From assembly GCA_016711605.1 (NCBI GenBank), contig JADJSS010000007.1, positions 124,001 to 188,000 of the forward strand: a stretch of 64,000 bases of DNA, read 5' to 3'. This stretch comes from Saprospirales bacterium. Lineage in GTDB: Bacteria; Bacteroidota; Bacteroidia; Chitinophagales; JADIYW01. The translations under genes and the position numbers were made by a program. The notes below the pieces were generated by a model that did not search any database, was not told where the DNA came from, and was given only the letters and a program-made list of their open reading frames with translations. Below, one piece after another: positions 23,890 to 32,379 of this stretch. Each line of letters begins with the position of its first letter. Within the stretch, counting starts at the first letter, position 1.

Positions 23890-25671
23890 CTAACTATACA
23901 ACGCTTCCAATCCTAATTTTGTAATTCTTGATCTAATTGCACCAGTTGTTCTGCCAAACTGTTTTGCCAACTCTTTTTATTTCTAAACCTTCACAGCATA
24001 AATTTTCTAATTGTTTATCGAGTTCAGCTGTCCAAGGTTTATAAGCATCTTTATGTTTATTTCTTGTTTCTTCTACAGAATAAGATTTCACTTTGTCAAA
24101 TTCTTTGCTAACAACTTTTGTTTTTGTAATAAATGTATTTGCTGGTTTCTTTTCTTCTTCAACAGCAACTTTCAAAACATGTATCATTGAAGAAACAGGA
24201 AACATCTTTGGCATTAAGGTTTCTGGAATATAGATATTGTTTTTTGTTCTTGTTACAGCAACATACAGCATATTTATTTCTTCATTTATTTTTGTCGCAT
24301 TGGTTTCTAATCCTTTTTTATCTAGTTTTAATTTCTCTAGTTTTTCTTCTGTTATAAAATCACCAACCAACTGAATAGTATCATATTCCATTCCTTTGCA
24401 GCGATGAACCGTAGAAAATATCATCTCAGCTTTTTCTTTTTCATCCACATGTTTTTCTTTAATCGCTTTAATTATTTCTGGAATTTTGTTGCCATATTCT
24501 TTTATGATTTTAACCATAATAGCAAGCTGCACATCTTCTGTTTTCTCAATATAATCTACTAATTCACTCATATCATTCATTGCTTTTATGAGTTTATCTT
24601 TAATCAAAAATGCTTTGCGTTATATAGATTCAGCACATCGTATAATGATGCACCTTCATCTGCATACGTATAAGAATTTATATTGCCTTCAAAATAAATG
24701 GATTTCACTTCTTTCTTCTTTGTTACATATTCAATGGCTTTGAGTAATAAACCAAGATTAGTTCGCGCAATTACTGCTTTTGTTTTAGTCTCATTGCAAG
24801 TGCCTTTGCCAATTATTTGTATTGGTTGATGTTCGCCAATATGTACTTTGTATTTTAAAACAGACATCGCAAGGTTTGCAATATCATTACTAAATCTAAA
24901 ACTAGTAGAAAGATAATACGTTTTAAAATCGGCTTTTTCAAGCGAGTTCACTGCATAACGCCAACCATAAATTTGCTGATGTGTGTCGCCGACAATCACT
25001 TTTATGGCATTTTGTTTTAAGAAAATATCCAACATCGCAGCCGAACCATCTTGTCCTTCATCAAATAAAATATAATCATACTGAAGAATTGGATTGGAAA
25101 GTTGAAATTTTTTCAAATAAAAATCATGCGTTATTTCAATCTCTTCATTATCCATCATTTCCAAAAAAATACTTGCCTGTTTCTTAATGTAATTATAGAC
25201 AGACGAAACAAATACTTTAGTCTTTGGTTCGGAAATAGTATCCAAATAATTTAAATCTTCAATTTTTTGTTTGTCGCTATTAAAGAAATATGCGATGAAC
25301 TTATTTATATGGTTTGCAATTACATATTCTGTATGTTTTTCGCCATTACCTTTTAAATTTAAAAGGTCTGCAATTTCGTTTGTTTTATAACCGTTGGCAT
25401 TTATTGTATAATTAGATTTAAAAACAATATGCTTGTATGCAAGTGAATGAGCCGTTTCAACCTGCACATTATGAAGTCCTTTTGCCGCAAATTTTTTAGC
25501 AGCTTCTATTTTCACTGTTTTATTAAAAGCAAGATATAATATTTTACTTTTTGCAGGTCTTGTTCTTGCATATTCAATTACAGTGGTCGTTTTTCCTGAA
25601 CCAGCAACTGCATTTATTTTTATGTTTCCAGTCGAATTTATGATGTCGTATTGCTCTTTGGTTAATTCCAT
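23890..25671 (-). CDS. UvrD/FBH1-type superfamily 1 helicase (two frameshifts)
   Basis: Part 1 (25671-24604) has motif I NAVAGSGKTTT, motif II ILFDEGQDGS, motif III VIVGDTHQQIYGWR and SFRFSNDIA. Part 2 (24607-23933) has VHRCKGMEYDTIQLVGDF (motif V) and MLYVAVTRTKNNIY (motif VI). One more A in the A5 run 24606-24610 fuses them as NAKHFLIKDKL. A second shift at the T5 run near 23972 hides the true end: with one base fewer the tail reads LEIKELAKQFGRTTGAIRSR and stops at 23890, a small HTH-like DNA-binding tail starting at PWTAELDKQLENL. About 590 residues once repaired. Both shifts are in homopolymers. Confidence 0.82.
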
Positions 25672-25940
25672 TTTTTAAATGTTTAATTAAATAGTTTCAG
25701 ATGTAAGAAAAATAAAAAAACAGCATTTGTGTAAATAAATTTATGCGTGCATTTTCTCTCTTTTACTATTGAGATACACAAACCACACAAATTCCATAAA
25801 TTTTTCTAAAAAAATAAAATTTAATATTTAGAATAGATTTTATATTCAATTCCAAAATAAATTCCATCATTTCCTTGCAAATTATCTTATGCTAATTTAT
25901 GTTCGGCAAATTGCATCTACATTTAATTAAAATAAAAAAC

Positions 25941-26804
25941 ATGGTAGCAACTGCATCTAAATTAAAAGTACGCAACGTTCAATTCAATTTCGACAAAGTA
26001 CAGAAACACTGGATTCTTAACAGTGCCATTGCCACGCATTTTGTAAATAGCATGCATGTGGTTTTTCCTGAAGGCGAAAAGTTTTTTGTGCGTAGCGTGC
26101 GTAAATTTGCAAAAGATATTAAAGACGAAAATTTAAAAAAAGAAATAACTAGTTTCTGCGGACAAGAAGGTGTGCATGCGCGCGAGCACCAACGTTTTTG
26201 GCAAGTGATGGAAGAACAAAATCTGCAACCCAATTGGTTTGCCAATTTTTTAAAAACAACTGCTTTTTCTGGTAAATATAGTTATGAAAATATCAGCACT
26301 TCGTTGCTAAATAAAATACAACCTCGTTTAGGCGACAAGTTCGGACTATCAGTAACTACTGCATTGGAGCACTACACAGCCATTTTAGCAAATGCATTAT
26401 TTCACGAACCAATTGCCAATAACGATCATATTGCACCGCAAATGTTGGAGTTGCTACATTGGCATGCTTCAGAAGAAATTGAGCACAAAGCAGTTTGTTT
26501 TGATGTATTGAAAGAAGTAGATGATAGTTATATTTTACGCATTTCCGGAATGGGTTTGGCGACCATTTTACTTTGGAATTATTTGGCAATCGGACAAATT
26601 TATTTTATTGCAAAAGACAAAGATAAGAGCATTATTAAAATGCCTATTGAAAGTTACATGTTGCTAAAAACGATTGTTTTTGGTGAAATTGGAAAAGGAT
26701 TATCCAAAAATTTATTGAGTTATTTTAAAAAAGATTTTCATCCAAATGATATCGACGACCGATATTTAATTGATAATTTCTTTAAGGATAAAAGCTATGC
26801 CTAA
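25941..26804 (+). CDS. Metal-dependent hydrolase, PF10118 family
   Basis: 287 residues from ATG 25941 (MVATASKLKVRNVQFNFDK); an upstream ATG at 25899 adds only 14 unlikely residues. The Metal_hydrol family pattern is present: LNSAIATHFVNSMHVVFPEGEK, then FCGQEGVHAREHQRFW and LHWHASEEIEHKAVCFDVL. Their His/Glu residues resemble ferritin-like di-metal ligands. Some Glu-x-x-His spacing recalls di-iron enzymes. Reaction unknown. One hydrophobic stretch near 220-240. Confidence 0.85.
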   Translation: MVATASKLKVRNVQFNFDKVQKHWILNSAIATHFVNSMHVVFPEGEKFFVRSVRKFAKDIKDENLKKEITSFCGQEGVHAREHQRFWQVMEEQNLQPNWFANFLKTTAFSGKYSYENISTSLLNKIQPRLGDKFGLSVTTALEHYTAILANALFHEPIANNDHIAPQMLELLHWHASEEIEHKAVCFDVLKEVDDSYILRISGMGLATILLWNYLAIGQIYFIAKDKDKSIIKMPIESYMLLKTIVFGEIGKGLSKNLLSYFKKDFHPNDIDDRYLIDNFFKDKSYA

Positions 26805-26870
26805 TCCTGGTTTAGTAAATAAATCAAAACACTATTTGCAAATTGGAATAGTATTTGATATATTTATTCT

Positions 26871-27257
26871 ATGAAAAAGTTATTTTACTCTATTCTTGCA
26901 AGTGTATTGCTTTCAGCATGCACACAAGTTCCAATAGGCAATGGAAACAATAATCCATCGAACGGACAACGTATAAAAGCAAAAGTGATTCGTATTACTT
27001 GCGCTACAACAGTTGTTCAAATCTTGGATAGTAATTTCTATGGTTTAGGTGAAACTTGGACTGTAAACGGAACATCAACCACATACGAACATGTTGCCGT
27101 GGTTTCCAATAAATGTGAATTTCCAGCGAATTTAACAGAAGGAAGTGAATTTTACTTTAAACAAATCAACGAAGCAGACGCCAATAACGATTGTGCAGTT
27201 TGTATGATGTATGATTTTCCACCTAGCAAAGGTATATTTCTGAAAGTTGTTCAATAA
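26871..27257 (+). CDS. Small lipoprotein of unknown function
   Basis: 128 residues. Lipobox LLSAC (Cys 17) after a short basic signal. An Asn-rich linker is followed by a compact beta-rich domain with four further Cys (ITCATT, NKCEF, NDCAVCMMYDF). I do not recognise the family. It precedes the cytochrome gene by 16 bp and may share its transcript. Confidence 0.7.
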   Translation: MKKLFYSILASVLLSACTQVPIGNGNNNPSNGQRIKAKVIRITCATTVVQILDSNFYGLGETWTVNGTSTTYEHVAVVSNKCEFPANLTEGSEFYFKQINEADANNDCAVCMMYDFPPSKGIFLKVVQ

Positions 27258-27273
27258 TTTAAAACTTCTAACT

Positions 27274-27627
27274 ATGCACCAAAAAAAATTTGTTGTTTCC
27301 ATTTTAATAATTGTATCTGTTTTTGCATTACAATCGTTTAATGTAAAAAAAGATAAAGTACGCAATTTACAAGTTTTACCTAAAGATATTTCTGATGATG
27401 ATTTAGATAAAATAATGGACACCTATTGTGAATCACTAAATGTAAAATGCAATTTCTGTCACGTAAAAGGCGACATGGCTTCTGATGAAAAAGAAGACAA
27501 AAAAATTACGCGCAAAATGATGGTGATGGCCAACGAAATCAACGAAAAATATTTTGGAAAAGATTCAGGAACTGTTGGTTGTATGACTTGTCACAACGGC
27601 AAGAAAAATCCATCAGACATGAAGTAA
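27274..27627 (+). CDS. Periplasmic c-type cytochrome, reaction-centre cytochrome-like
   Basis: 117 residues from ATG 27274 (MHQKKFVVSILIIVSVFALQ), chosen because it begins the signal peptide; an ATG at 27247 overlaps the upstream gene. Two haem motifs: CNFCH near residue 63 and CMTCH near 107. The arrangement matches the short c-type cytochromes of Bacteroidota that resemble the photosynthetic reaction-centre cytochrome subunit; no photosynthesis is implied. Likely an electron carrier. Confidence 0.85.
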   Translation: MHQKKFVVSILIIVSVFALQSFNVKKDKVRNLQVLPKDISDDDLDKIMDTYCESLNVKCNFCHVKGDMASDEKEDKKITRKMMVMANEINEKYFGKDSGTVGCMTCHNGKKNPSDMK

Positions 27628-27640
27628 ATACATAAAAAGA

Positions 27641-27676
27641 GAAGCCATCATAATAATTAAGATGGCTTCTTATTTT
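27641..27676. terminator. Bidirectional terminator
   Basis: GAAGCCATC (27641-27649) / GATGGCTTC (27661-27669), 11-base loop, T-rich on the plus strand and A-rich before it. Placed between convergent genes. Confidence 0.85.
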
Positions 27677-27700
27677 ATATATGCGAAACACCAATAAAAT

Positions 27701-29518
27701 CTACCAGTTTACCGATTTCAAATCATTTAGAATTTTTGCTTCTTCAATAGAAATATTACCATCCAAATTAGCTACTTTTTCCATCTGAGCAATAATTTTT
27801 TCTTTCTTCTTAGGATTTTCAGGCATGCGAATCACAAGCTCTTTCTGTTTTGCCATATCTAATAAACCTTGTAATTTATCAGTGCTGTAATTCCATTTTT
27901 TGGCGATTGAATTGGCGTAATCCATTTCTTCTTTCGCAAAAACACCATCAGCAGCAATCATCACCATCATGTTGTTAAATGCGTAATCGCGCACATCATA
28001 CAATTCATCCAAATCATCTAGTTTTTTATCGTTTGCTAAAGTTGGTGCATCTGTTATTTTCCAGGTTTCATACTCAGCAGCAGTCATCCATTCCGAAATA
28101 ATCCATTCAAATTCGGTACTATTTAATTGTGCAGTGCAATAAGTACAATTGGTATCAACCGTATCTTTTATGGGCGCACCGCAATTTGGACAACTGTGTG
28201 CATACAGCGAACCTTTAGGCATTTGTGCATTTATATTTCTACTTAAGATAAGAACTTCATTTTGAGAAGTAATCACATTTTCGAATGTTGGTTTGTCAGG
28301 ATTTGCTATAAAGATGCGTTGCTGCGAACGTTTCAATGCCAATACAATATTGTCTTTATTGTCTTTCTGAAAATAATCAAACGACGTAACATGATTTAGA
28401 TACAAACGGAAAAATAAATAGTTTGGTTCGGTTTTAATTTTACTTTCAATTTTTGCATACAAATTATCAGCAACAAAACGACGTGCTGTTTCTGGTTTTT
28501 TAAGCATAAATGCAGTCATCATTTGCATGTAACCATTGCTGGCTTTATCTTCTAAATTTTGTAACGAAAAGTCGTTTTTATTTTTAATTTGCGATAAAAT
28601 ACGTTGCGCAAATTTTCCTTGTTTTTCAAATTTAGAATTGGAATTTAAGTAATCATCAGCTTGTGTAATTTCTGCTAAAACCCAATCGTAATCACCTAAA
28701 TAAGTAATGGTAGAACAGTAAGGACAACGAGCCGTTTCACCACCATTTGCAGGTAATTGGCCTCCACAATTTGGACAATTATTGCTGTGATAAATGTCTT
28801 TTTCTTTAACACCAGATTTTTTAATAAACGACCAATATTCAGTTAAACTACTTGGTCCACCATCGTTGAGTTGCGTATATTTTCCGCTTTCAAAACCATC
28901 ATACATCGTGTATTGAATGCCAACATGCAAAATATCAAACACACCATCCGTTTCTACATCATCAATAAAAACGTTATGAATATTGATGTCAGAAATTTCG
29001 TTTGTTTGATCAATTTGCTTCATCATTAAAAACTGCGTATTAAAACGCTGATACATACCATCTGAAATCCATTTTCGCACTGAAGATAAATCTTGTAACA
29101 TCCAGGCATTTTGAATTTCTTTAAACGAAGTGCGTACTTTTTCTTTAAATAAACTGACGTTAAAATCAGTATTTTTTGAGACGAAACTTTGAGGTAACGC
29201 TATATCTTTTTTTGATGCACTATAACTTGAAGTTGGAATGCTGTTTAAACCACTTGACGCTTGAGATGTTTTATAGAAATAATAAATCGCTGCAGCAATA
29301 ATTACCAAAACTATTACATTTATAGGAAATGGTAAACGCCAAATAATTTCAAATAAGATACGTATAATCCAAAATATAATTTCACCACCACCGCTACCAC
29401 CGCCATCACCACCACCGCTTGAGCCACCACCACCACCGCCTGCAGCAGCAAATATATAAACAGAAAGAAGTAGAAATAAAATAAACGAAAAGATTTTTTT
29501 CAAGTTTTGGTTTTGCAT
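27701..29518 (-). CDS. Membrane protein with Tim44-like, zinc-ribbon and TerB-like domains
   Basis: 605 residues. Signal/TM 1-25, a Gly/Ser-rich linker (about 26-46), TM 62-82. Residues about 115-235 are Tim44-like (VRTSFKEIQNAWMLQDLSSV, VFIDDVETDGVFDILHVGI). Two zinc ribbons: CPNCGGQLPANGGETARCPYC near 252, and CPNCGAPIKDTVDTNCTYC near 445. The C-terminal 80 residues are TerB-like (MMVMIAADGVFAKEEMDYA, KVANLDGNISIEEAKIL). This architecture is frequent in environmental bacteria but its function is not established; tellurite linkage is only by the TerB name. Confidence 0.8.
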   Translation of the reverse strand: MQNQNLKKIFSFILFLLLSVYIFAAAGGGGGGSSGGGDGGGSGGGEIIFWIIRILFEIIWRLPFPINVIVLVIIAAAIYYFYKTSQASSGLNSIPTSSYSASKKDIALPQSFVSKNTDFNVSLFKEKVRTSFKEIQNAWMLQDLSSVRKWISDGMYQRFNTQFLMMKQIDQTNEISDINIHNVFIDDVETDGVFDILHVGIQYTMYDGFESGKYTQLNDGGPSSLTEYWSFIKKSGVKEKDIYHSNNCPNCGGQLPANGGETARCPYCSTITYLGDYDWVLAEITQADDYLNSNSKFEKQGKFAQRILSQIKNKNDFSLQNLEDKASNGYMQMMTAFMLKKPETARRFVADNLYAKIESKIKTEPNYLFFRLYLNHVTSFDYFQKDNKDNIVLALKRSQQRIFIANPDKPTFENVITSQNEVLILSRNINAQMPKGSLYAHSCPNCGAPIKDTVDTNCTYCTAQLNSTEFEWIISEWMTAAEYETWKITDAPTLANDKKLDDLDELYDVRDYAFNNMMVMIAADGVFAKEEMDYANSIAKKWNYSTDKLQGLLDMAKQKELVIRMPENPKKKEKIIAQMEKVANLDGNISIEEAKILNDLKSVNW

Positions 29519-29602
29519 CAGATGGTTTTGTTGTATAAATATAAAAAATTAAAAATTAGTTCCATTGTTAAAAAAACAGAATATGGTTTAATAAATATCT
29601 GA

Positions 29603-29610
29603 TAACTTTG
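29603..29610 (+). promoter_or_regulatory. -7 box TAACTTTG, possibly giving a leaderless mRNA
   Basis: Consensus TAnnTTTG ending five bases before the ATG at 29615. If used, transcription would begin at or near the start codon. No clear -33 TTG. Confidence 0.5.
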
Positions 29611-29614
29611 CGCT

Positions 29615-30316
29615 ATGCAAAATGGCAAACTTTATTTAATTCCAATTGTGTTAGCAGAAAACGCCACACACACGATTCCTGCTTTCACGAAAGAAATTAT
29701 TGAGAAAACAAATTTTTATATCGTAGAAAATTTAAAAACGGCAAGGCGATTCATTAAATCTATTTATAAAGAAAAAAATATTGACGAATGTACTTTCTTA
29801 GAATTAGACAAACACAGTAATTACAAGTTTGATGAAAATTTTCTGAATGAAGTTTTTAATGGAAATAACATTGGTTTGATGAGTGAAGCAGGCACACCTT
29901 GCATTGCAGATCCAGGCAATAAGGTTGTTGAAGTGGCACATGAATTGGAAATTGATGTGGTTCCGTTATCTGGACCAAGTTCTATTTTATTGGCATTGAT
30001 GGCAAGTGGTTTCAACGGACAGCAGTTTACATTTAATGGTTATTTGCCAATTGAAGCGAGAGAGCGAAAAGATAAAATGCTACAAATGGAAAGTTATGCT
30101 AAAAAGAATATCACACAAATTTTTATGGATACGCCTTATCGAAATCAACGCTTATTAGAAGAATTAATTATGACGCTGAAATTTGATACGATGTTGTGTA
30201 TTGCATGCAATATCACTGCAAAAGACGAAATTATAAAAACACTGCCAATGGCTGAATGGAAAAAACGTAAAATTGATTTGAATAAAAAACCAGCGATTTT
30301 TATTTTAGGAAAATAA
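29615..30316 (+). CDS. RsmI-like SAM-dependent methyltransferase (tetrapyrrole methylase fold)
   Basis: 233 residues. GLMSEAGTPCIADPGNKVV is the SAM-site loop shared with RsmI (16S rRNA C1402 2'-O-methyltransferase), followed by VVPLSGPSSILLALMASGFNGQQFTFNGYLP. The N-terminus (KLYLIPIVLAENATHTIP) differs from classic RsmI, and the protein matches the shorter Bacteroidota paralogue class. Whether it is the genome's only RsmI or a paralogue with another RNA target cannot be seen here. Confidence 0.85.
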   Translation: MQNGKLYLIPIVLAENATHTIPAFTKEIIEKTNFYIVENLKTARRFIKSIYKEKNIDECTFLELDKHSNYKFDENFLNEVFNGNNIGLMSEAGTPCIADPGNKVVEVAHELEIDVVPLSGPSSILLALMASGFNGQQFTFNGYLPIEARERKDKMLQMESYAKKNITQIFMDTPYRNQRLLEELIMTLKFDTMLCIACNITAKDEIIKTLPMAEWKKRKIDLNKKPAIFILGK

Positions 30317-30342
30317 TTTTTTAAACTCATTTTTAAAAAATA

Positions 30343-30372
30343 AACGCAAAGAACACAAAGTTATTACGCAAA
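30343..30372. repeat. ACGCAAAG...CACAAAG...ACGCAAAG intergenic repeat
   Basis: ACGCAAAGAACACAAAG followed by another ACGCAAAG. It resembles the CACAGAG-type filler inside the 5588/6463 repeats: short 7-mers separated by a few bases. Confidence 0.5.
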
Positions 30373-30450
30373 GTAAATAAGATTTAAAGGAAAAATTAAG
30401 ACAAAAAGAAAATCCAGAAATCATTTAATCACTGTAAAAGATAGACAAAA

Positions 30451-30777
30451 TTATAAGCTAAAACTTTCACCGCAAGAACAAGTACGCGATGCGTTTGGAT
30501 TGTTGAAGTAAAAACCTTTACCGTTCAAACCTTCAGAAAAATCTAATTCGGTTCCTAATAAATACAAAATACTTTTTGGGTCAACAACCAACTTGATACC
30601 TTTATCTTCAAATACTTCGTCGTTTTTGGTTAATTCATTATCAAATTTCATATCGTAACTTAAACCACTGCAACCACCACTGGTTACAGAAACACGCACG
30701 AAATGGTCTGGTGAAAGATGATCATCTTTCCATATTTTTTCTACGCGCTCTTTTGCTTTTTCTGAGATGAATATCAT
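30451..30777 (-). CDS. HesB/IscA-family iron-sulfur assembly protein
   Basis: 108 residues, A-type carrier. The three cluster-binding Cys are present: SGGCSGLSYDM (first Cys) and SRTCSCGESF (the C-terminal CxC pair, here CSC). Length typical of ErpA/IscA/SufA; the exact subtype is not assigned. The gene stands alone on the minus strand, upstream of serS with respect to the direction of transcription. Confidence 0.93.
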   Translation of the reverse strand: MIFISEKAKERVEKIWKDDHLSPDHFVRVSVTSGGCSGLSYDMKFDNELTKNDEVFEDKGIKLVVDPKSILYLLGTELDFSEGLNGKGFYFNNPNASRTCSCGESFSL

Positions 30778-30780
30778 GGT

Positions 30781-30886
30781 TTAGTATTGAGTATTTAGTA
30801 ATTCGTACAACGATTCGATATAATCGATAACAAAAATATTAAATGGAAAGTTCATTTTCGCATTACGATATACGCATTACGAAATC
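30781..30886. repeat. GTATTGAG / CGCATTACGA repeat between iscA-like gene and serS
   Basis: Begins TTAGTATTGAGTATTTAGTA and ends with two CGCATTACGA-type units. Related to 7841-7902. Its last bases overlap the serS stop region. Confidence 0.5.
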
Positions 30887-32148
30887 GTTTCAAACTTTGT
30901 GTACGGCACCAACGCTTTCGGAATTTTGATACCATTTTCAGTTTGATGATTTTCTAATAAACTTGCTACTATTCTTGGTAAAGCCAGTGCACTTCCATTT
31001 AAAGTATGTGCCAACGCTTTTTTATTTTCCGCATCTTTAGTACGCAATTTTAAGCGGTTTGCCTGAAATGTTTCAAAGTTAGAAACCGAACTCACTTCTA
31101 ACCAACGTTCTTGTGCTGCAGAATATACTTCAAAATCATAGGTTAACGCAGATGTGAAAGACATATCGCCACCGCACAAACGCAAAATTCGGTATGGCAA
31201 TTCCAACGCTTGCAACAAACCTTCTACATGTTTTAGCATTTCTTCTTGTGCTGCATACGAATTTTCCGGTTTTTCAATGCGCACAATTTCCACTTTATCA
31301 AACTGATGCAAACGATTCAAACCACGCACATCTTTTCCATAACTTCCAGCTTCTCTTCGAAAACATGGTGTATAGCCAGTATTTTTTATCGGCAAATTTC
31401 TTTCATCTATAATTTCATCTCTGTAAATATTAGTAATAGGAACTTCTGCAGTTGGAATTAAATATAAATTGTCAGTTGCATCATGATACATTTGACCATC
31501 TTTATCAGGCAAATTTCCAGTTGCGAAAGCCGAATCTTCATTTACCATATGTGGCACTTGCACTTCTACGTAACCTGCTTCAATGGCTTTATCCAAGAAG
31601 AAAGAAATTAACGCGCGTTGCAACGCAGCACCTTTGCCTTTGTAAACCGGAAAACCAGCACCAGTAATTTTATTGCCTAATTCAAAATCTATTAAATCGT
31701 ATTTTTTTGCCAATTCCCAATGTGGAACGGCTTTTTCGTGTAATTTTGGAAAATCAGTAACAGCAAAAGTTACTTCATTTTCTTCTGGTGAAATACCTTT
31801 TGGAACAGATGAATGTGGAAAATTTGGAAGCGTTACTAATTTTTCAAAAATTTGAGATTCAAGAGTTGAGAATTGAGATTCTAATTTATCAGCTTCTTCT
31901 TTTATTGAAGCTATTTTTAATTTTGCTTCTTCAGCTTCTTCTTTTTTACCATCTTTCATCAACATTCCAATTTCTTTTGAAATAGAATTGCGTTGTGCTA
32001 AAAAATCATCTAATTTTGATTTAATTGATTTGCGAGAATCATCTAACATAATGATTTCATCTACAAACTGAATGTCTTTAAAACGCTTATGCGCCAAGCG
32101 TTCTTTCGCAAATGTTGTGTCTTTTCTTAGCTGATCAATAGTTAACAT
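30877..32148 (-). CDS. serS: Seryl-tRNA synthetase
   Basis: 423 residues from ATG 32148 (MLTIDQLRKDTTFAKERL); a longer frame begins at 32214 but adds a hydrophobic stretch absent from the family. N-terminal tRNA-binding coiled coil (about 30-105), then the class II core: motif 2 CFRREAGSYGKDVRGLNRLHQ, with FEVYSAAQERWLEVSSVSNF, and motif 3 GSALALPRIVASLLENHQ near residue 390. All expected blocks intact. Confidence 0.97.
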   Translation of the reverse strand: MLTIDQLRKDTTFAKERLAHKRFKDIQFVDEIIMLDDSRKSIKSKLDDFLAQRNSISKEIGMLMKDGKKEEAEEAKLKIASIKEEADKLESQFSTLESQIFEKLVTLPNFPHSSVPKGISPEENEVTFAVTDFPKLHEKAVPHWELAKKYDLIDFELGNKITGAGFPVYKGKGAALQRALISFFLDKAIEAGYVEVQVPHMVNEDSAFATGNLPDKDGQMYHDATDNLYLIPTAEVPITNIYRDEIIDERNLPIKNTGYTPCFRREAGSYGKDVRGLNRLHQFDKVEIVRIEKPENSYAAQEEMLKHVEGLLQALELPYRILRLCGGDMSFTSALTYDFEVYSAAQERWLEVSSVSNFETFQANRLKLRTKDAENKKALAHTLNGSALALPRIVASLLENHQTENGIKIPKALVPYTKFETIS

Positions 32149-32379
32149 AAATAGTAAATTGTGCAACAAATATAGATAATTAGCAAAAAATGTAGCTAAA
32201 TACAGCATTAGCAATAGATTACTTTTTAAAAAAAATGTAAAAAACTATTGGATTTCTGAAATTAATCGTTTATTTGCACTATCAACCAATATTTCCACGC
32301 GTTGTATTGAGTTTCAACAAACAAATTTTGTATCCATTCATTTAATAGTTTCCAATTCTCAACTTAAATAGTTCGACGT

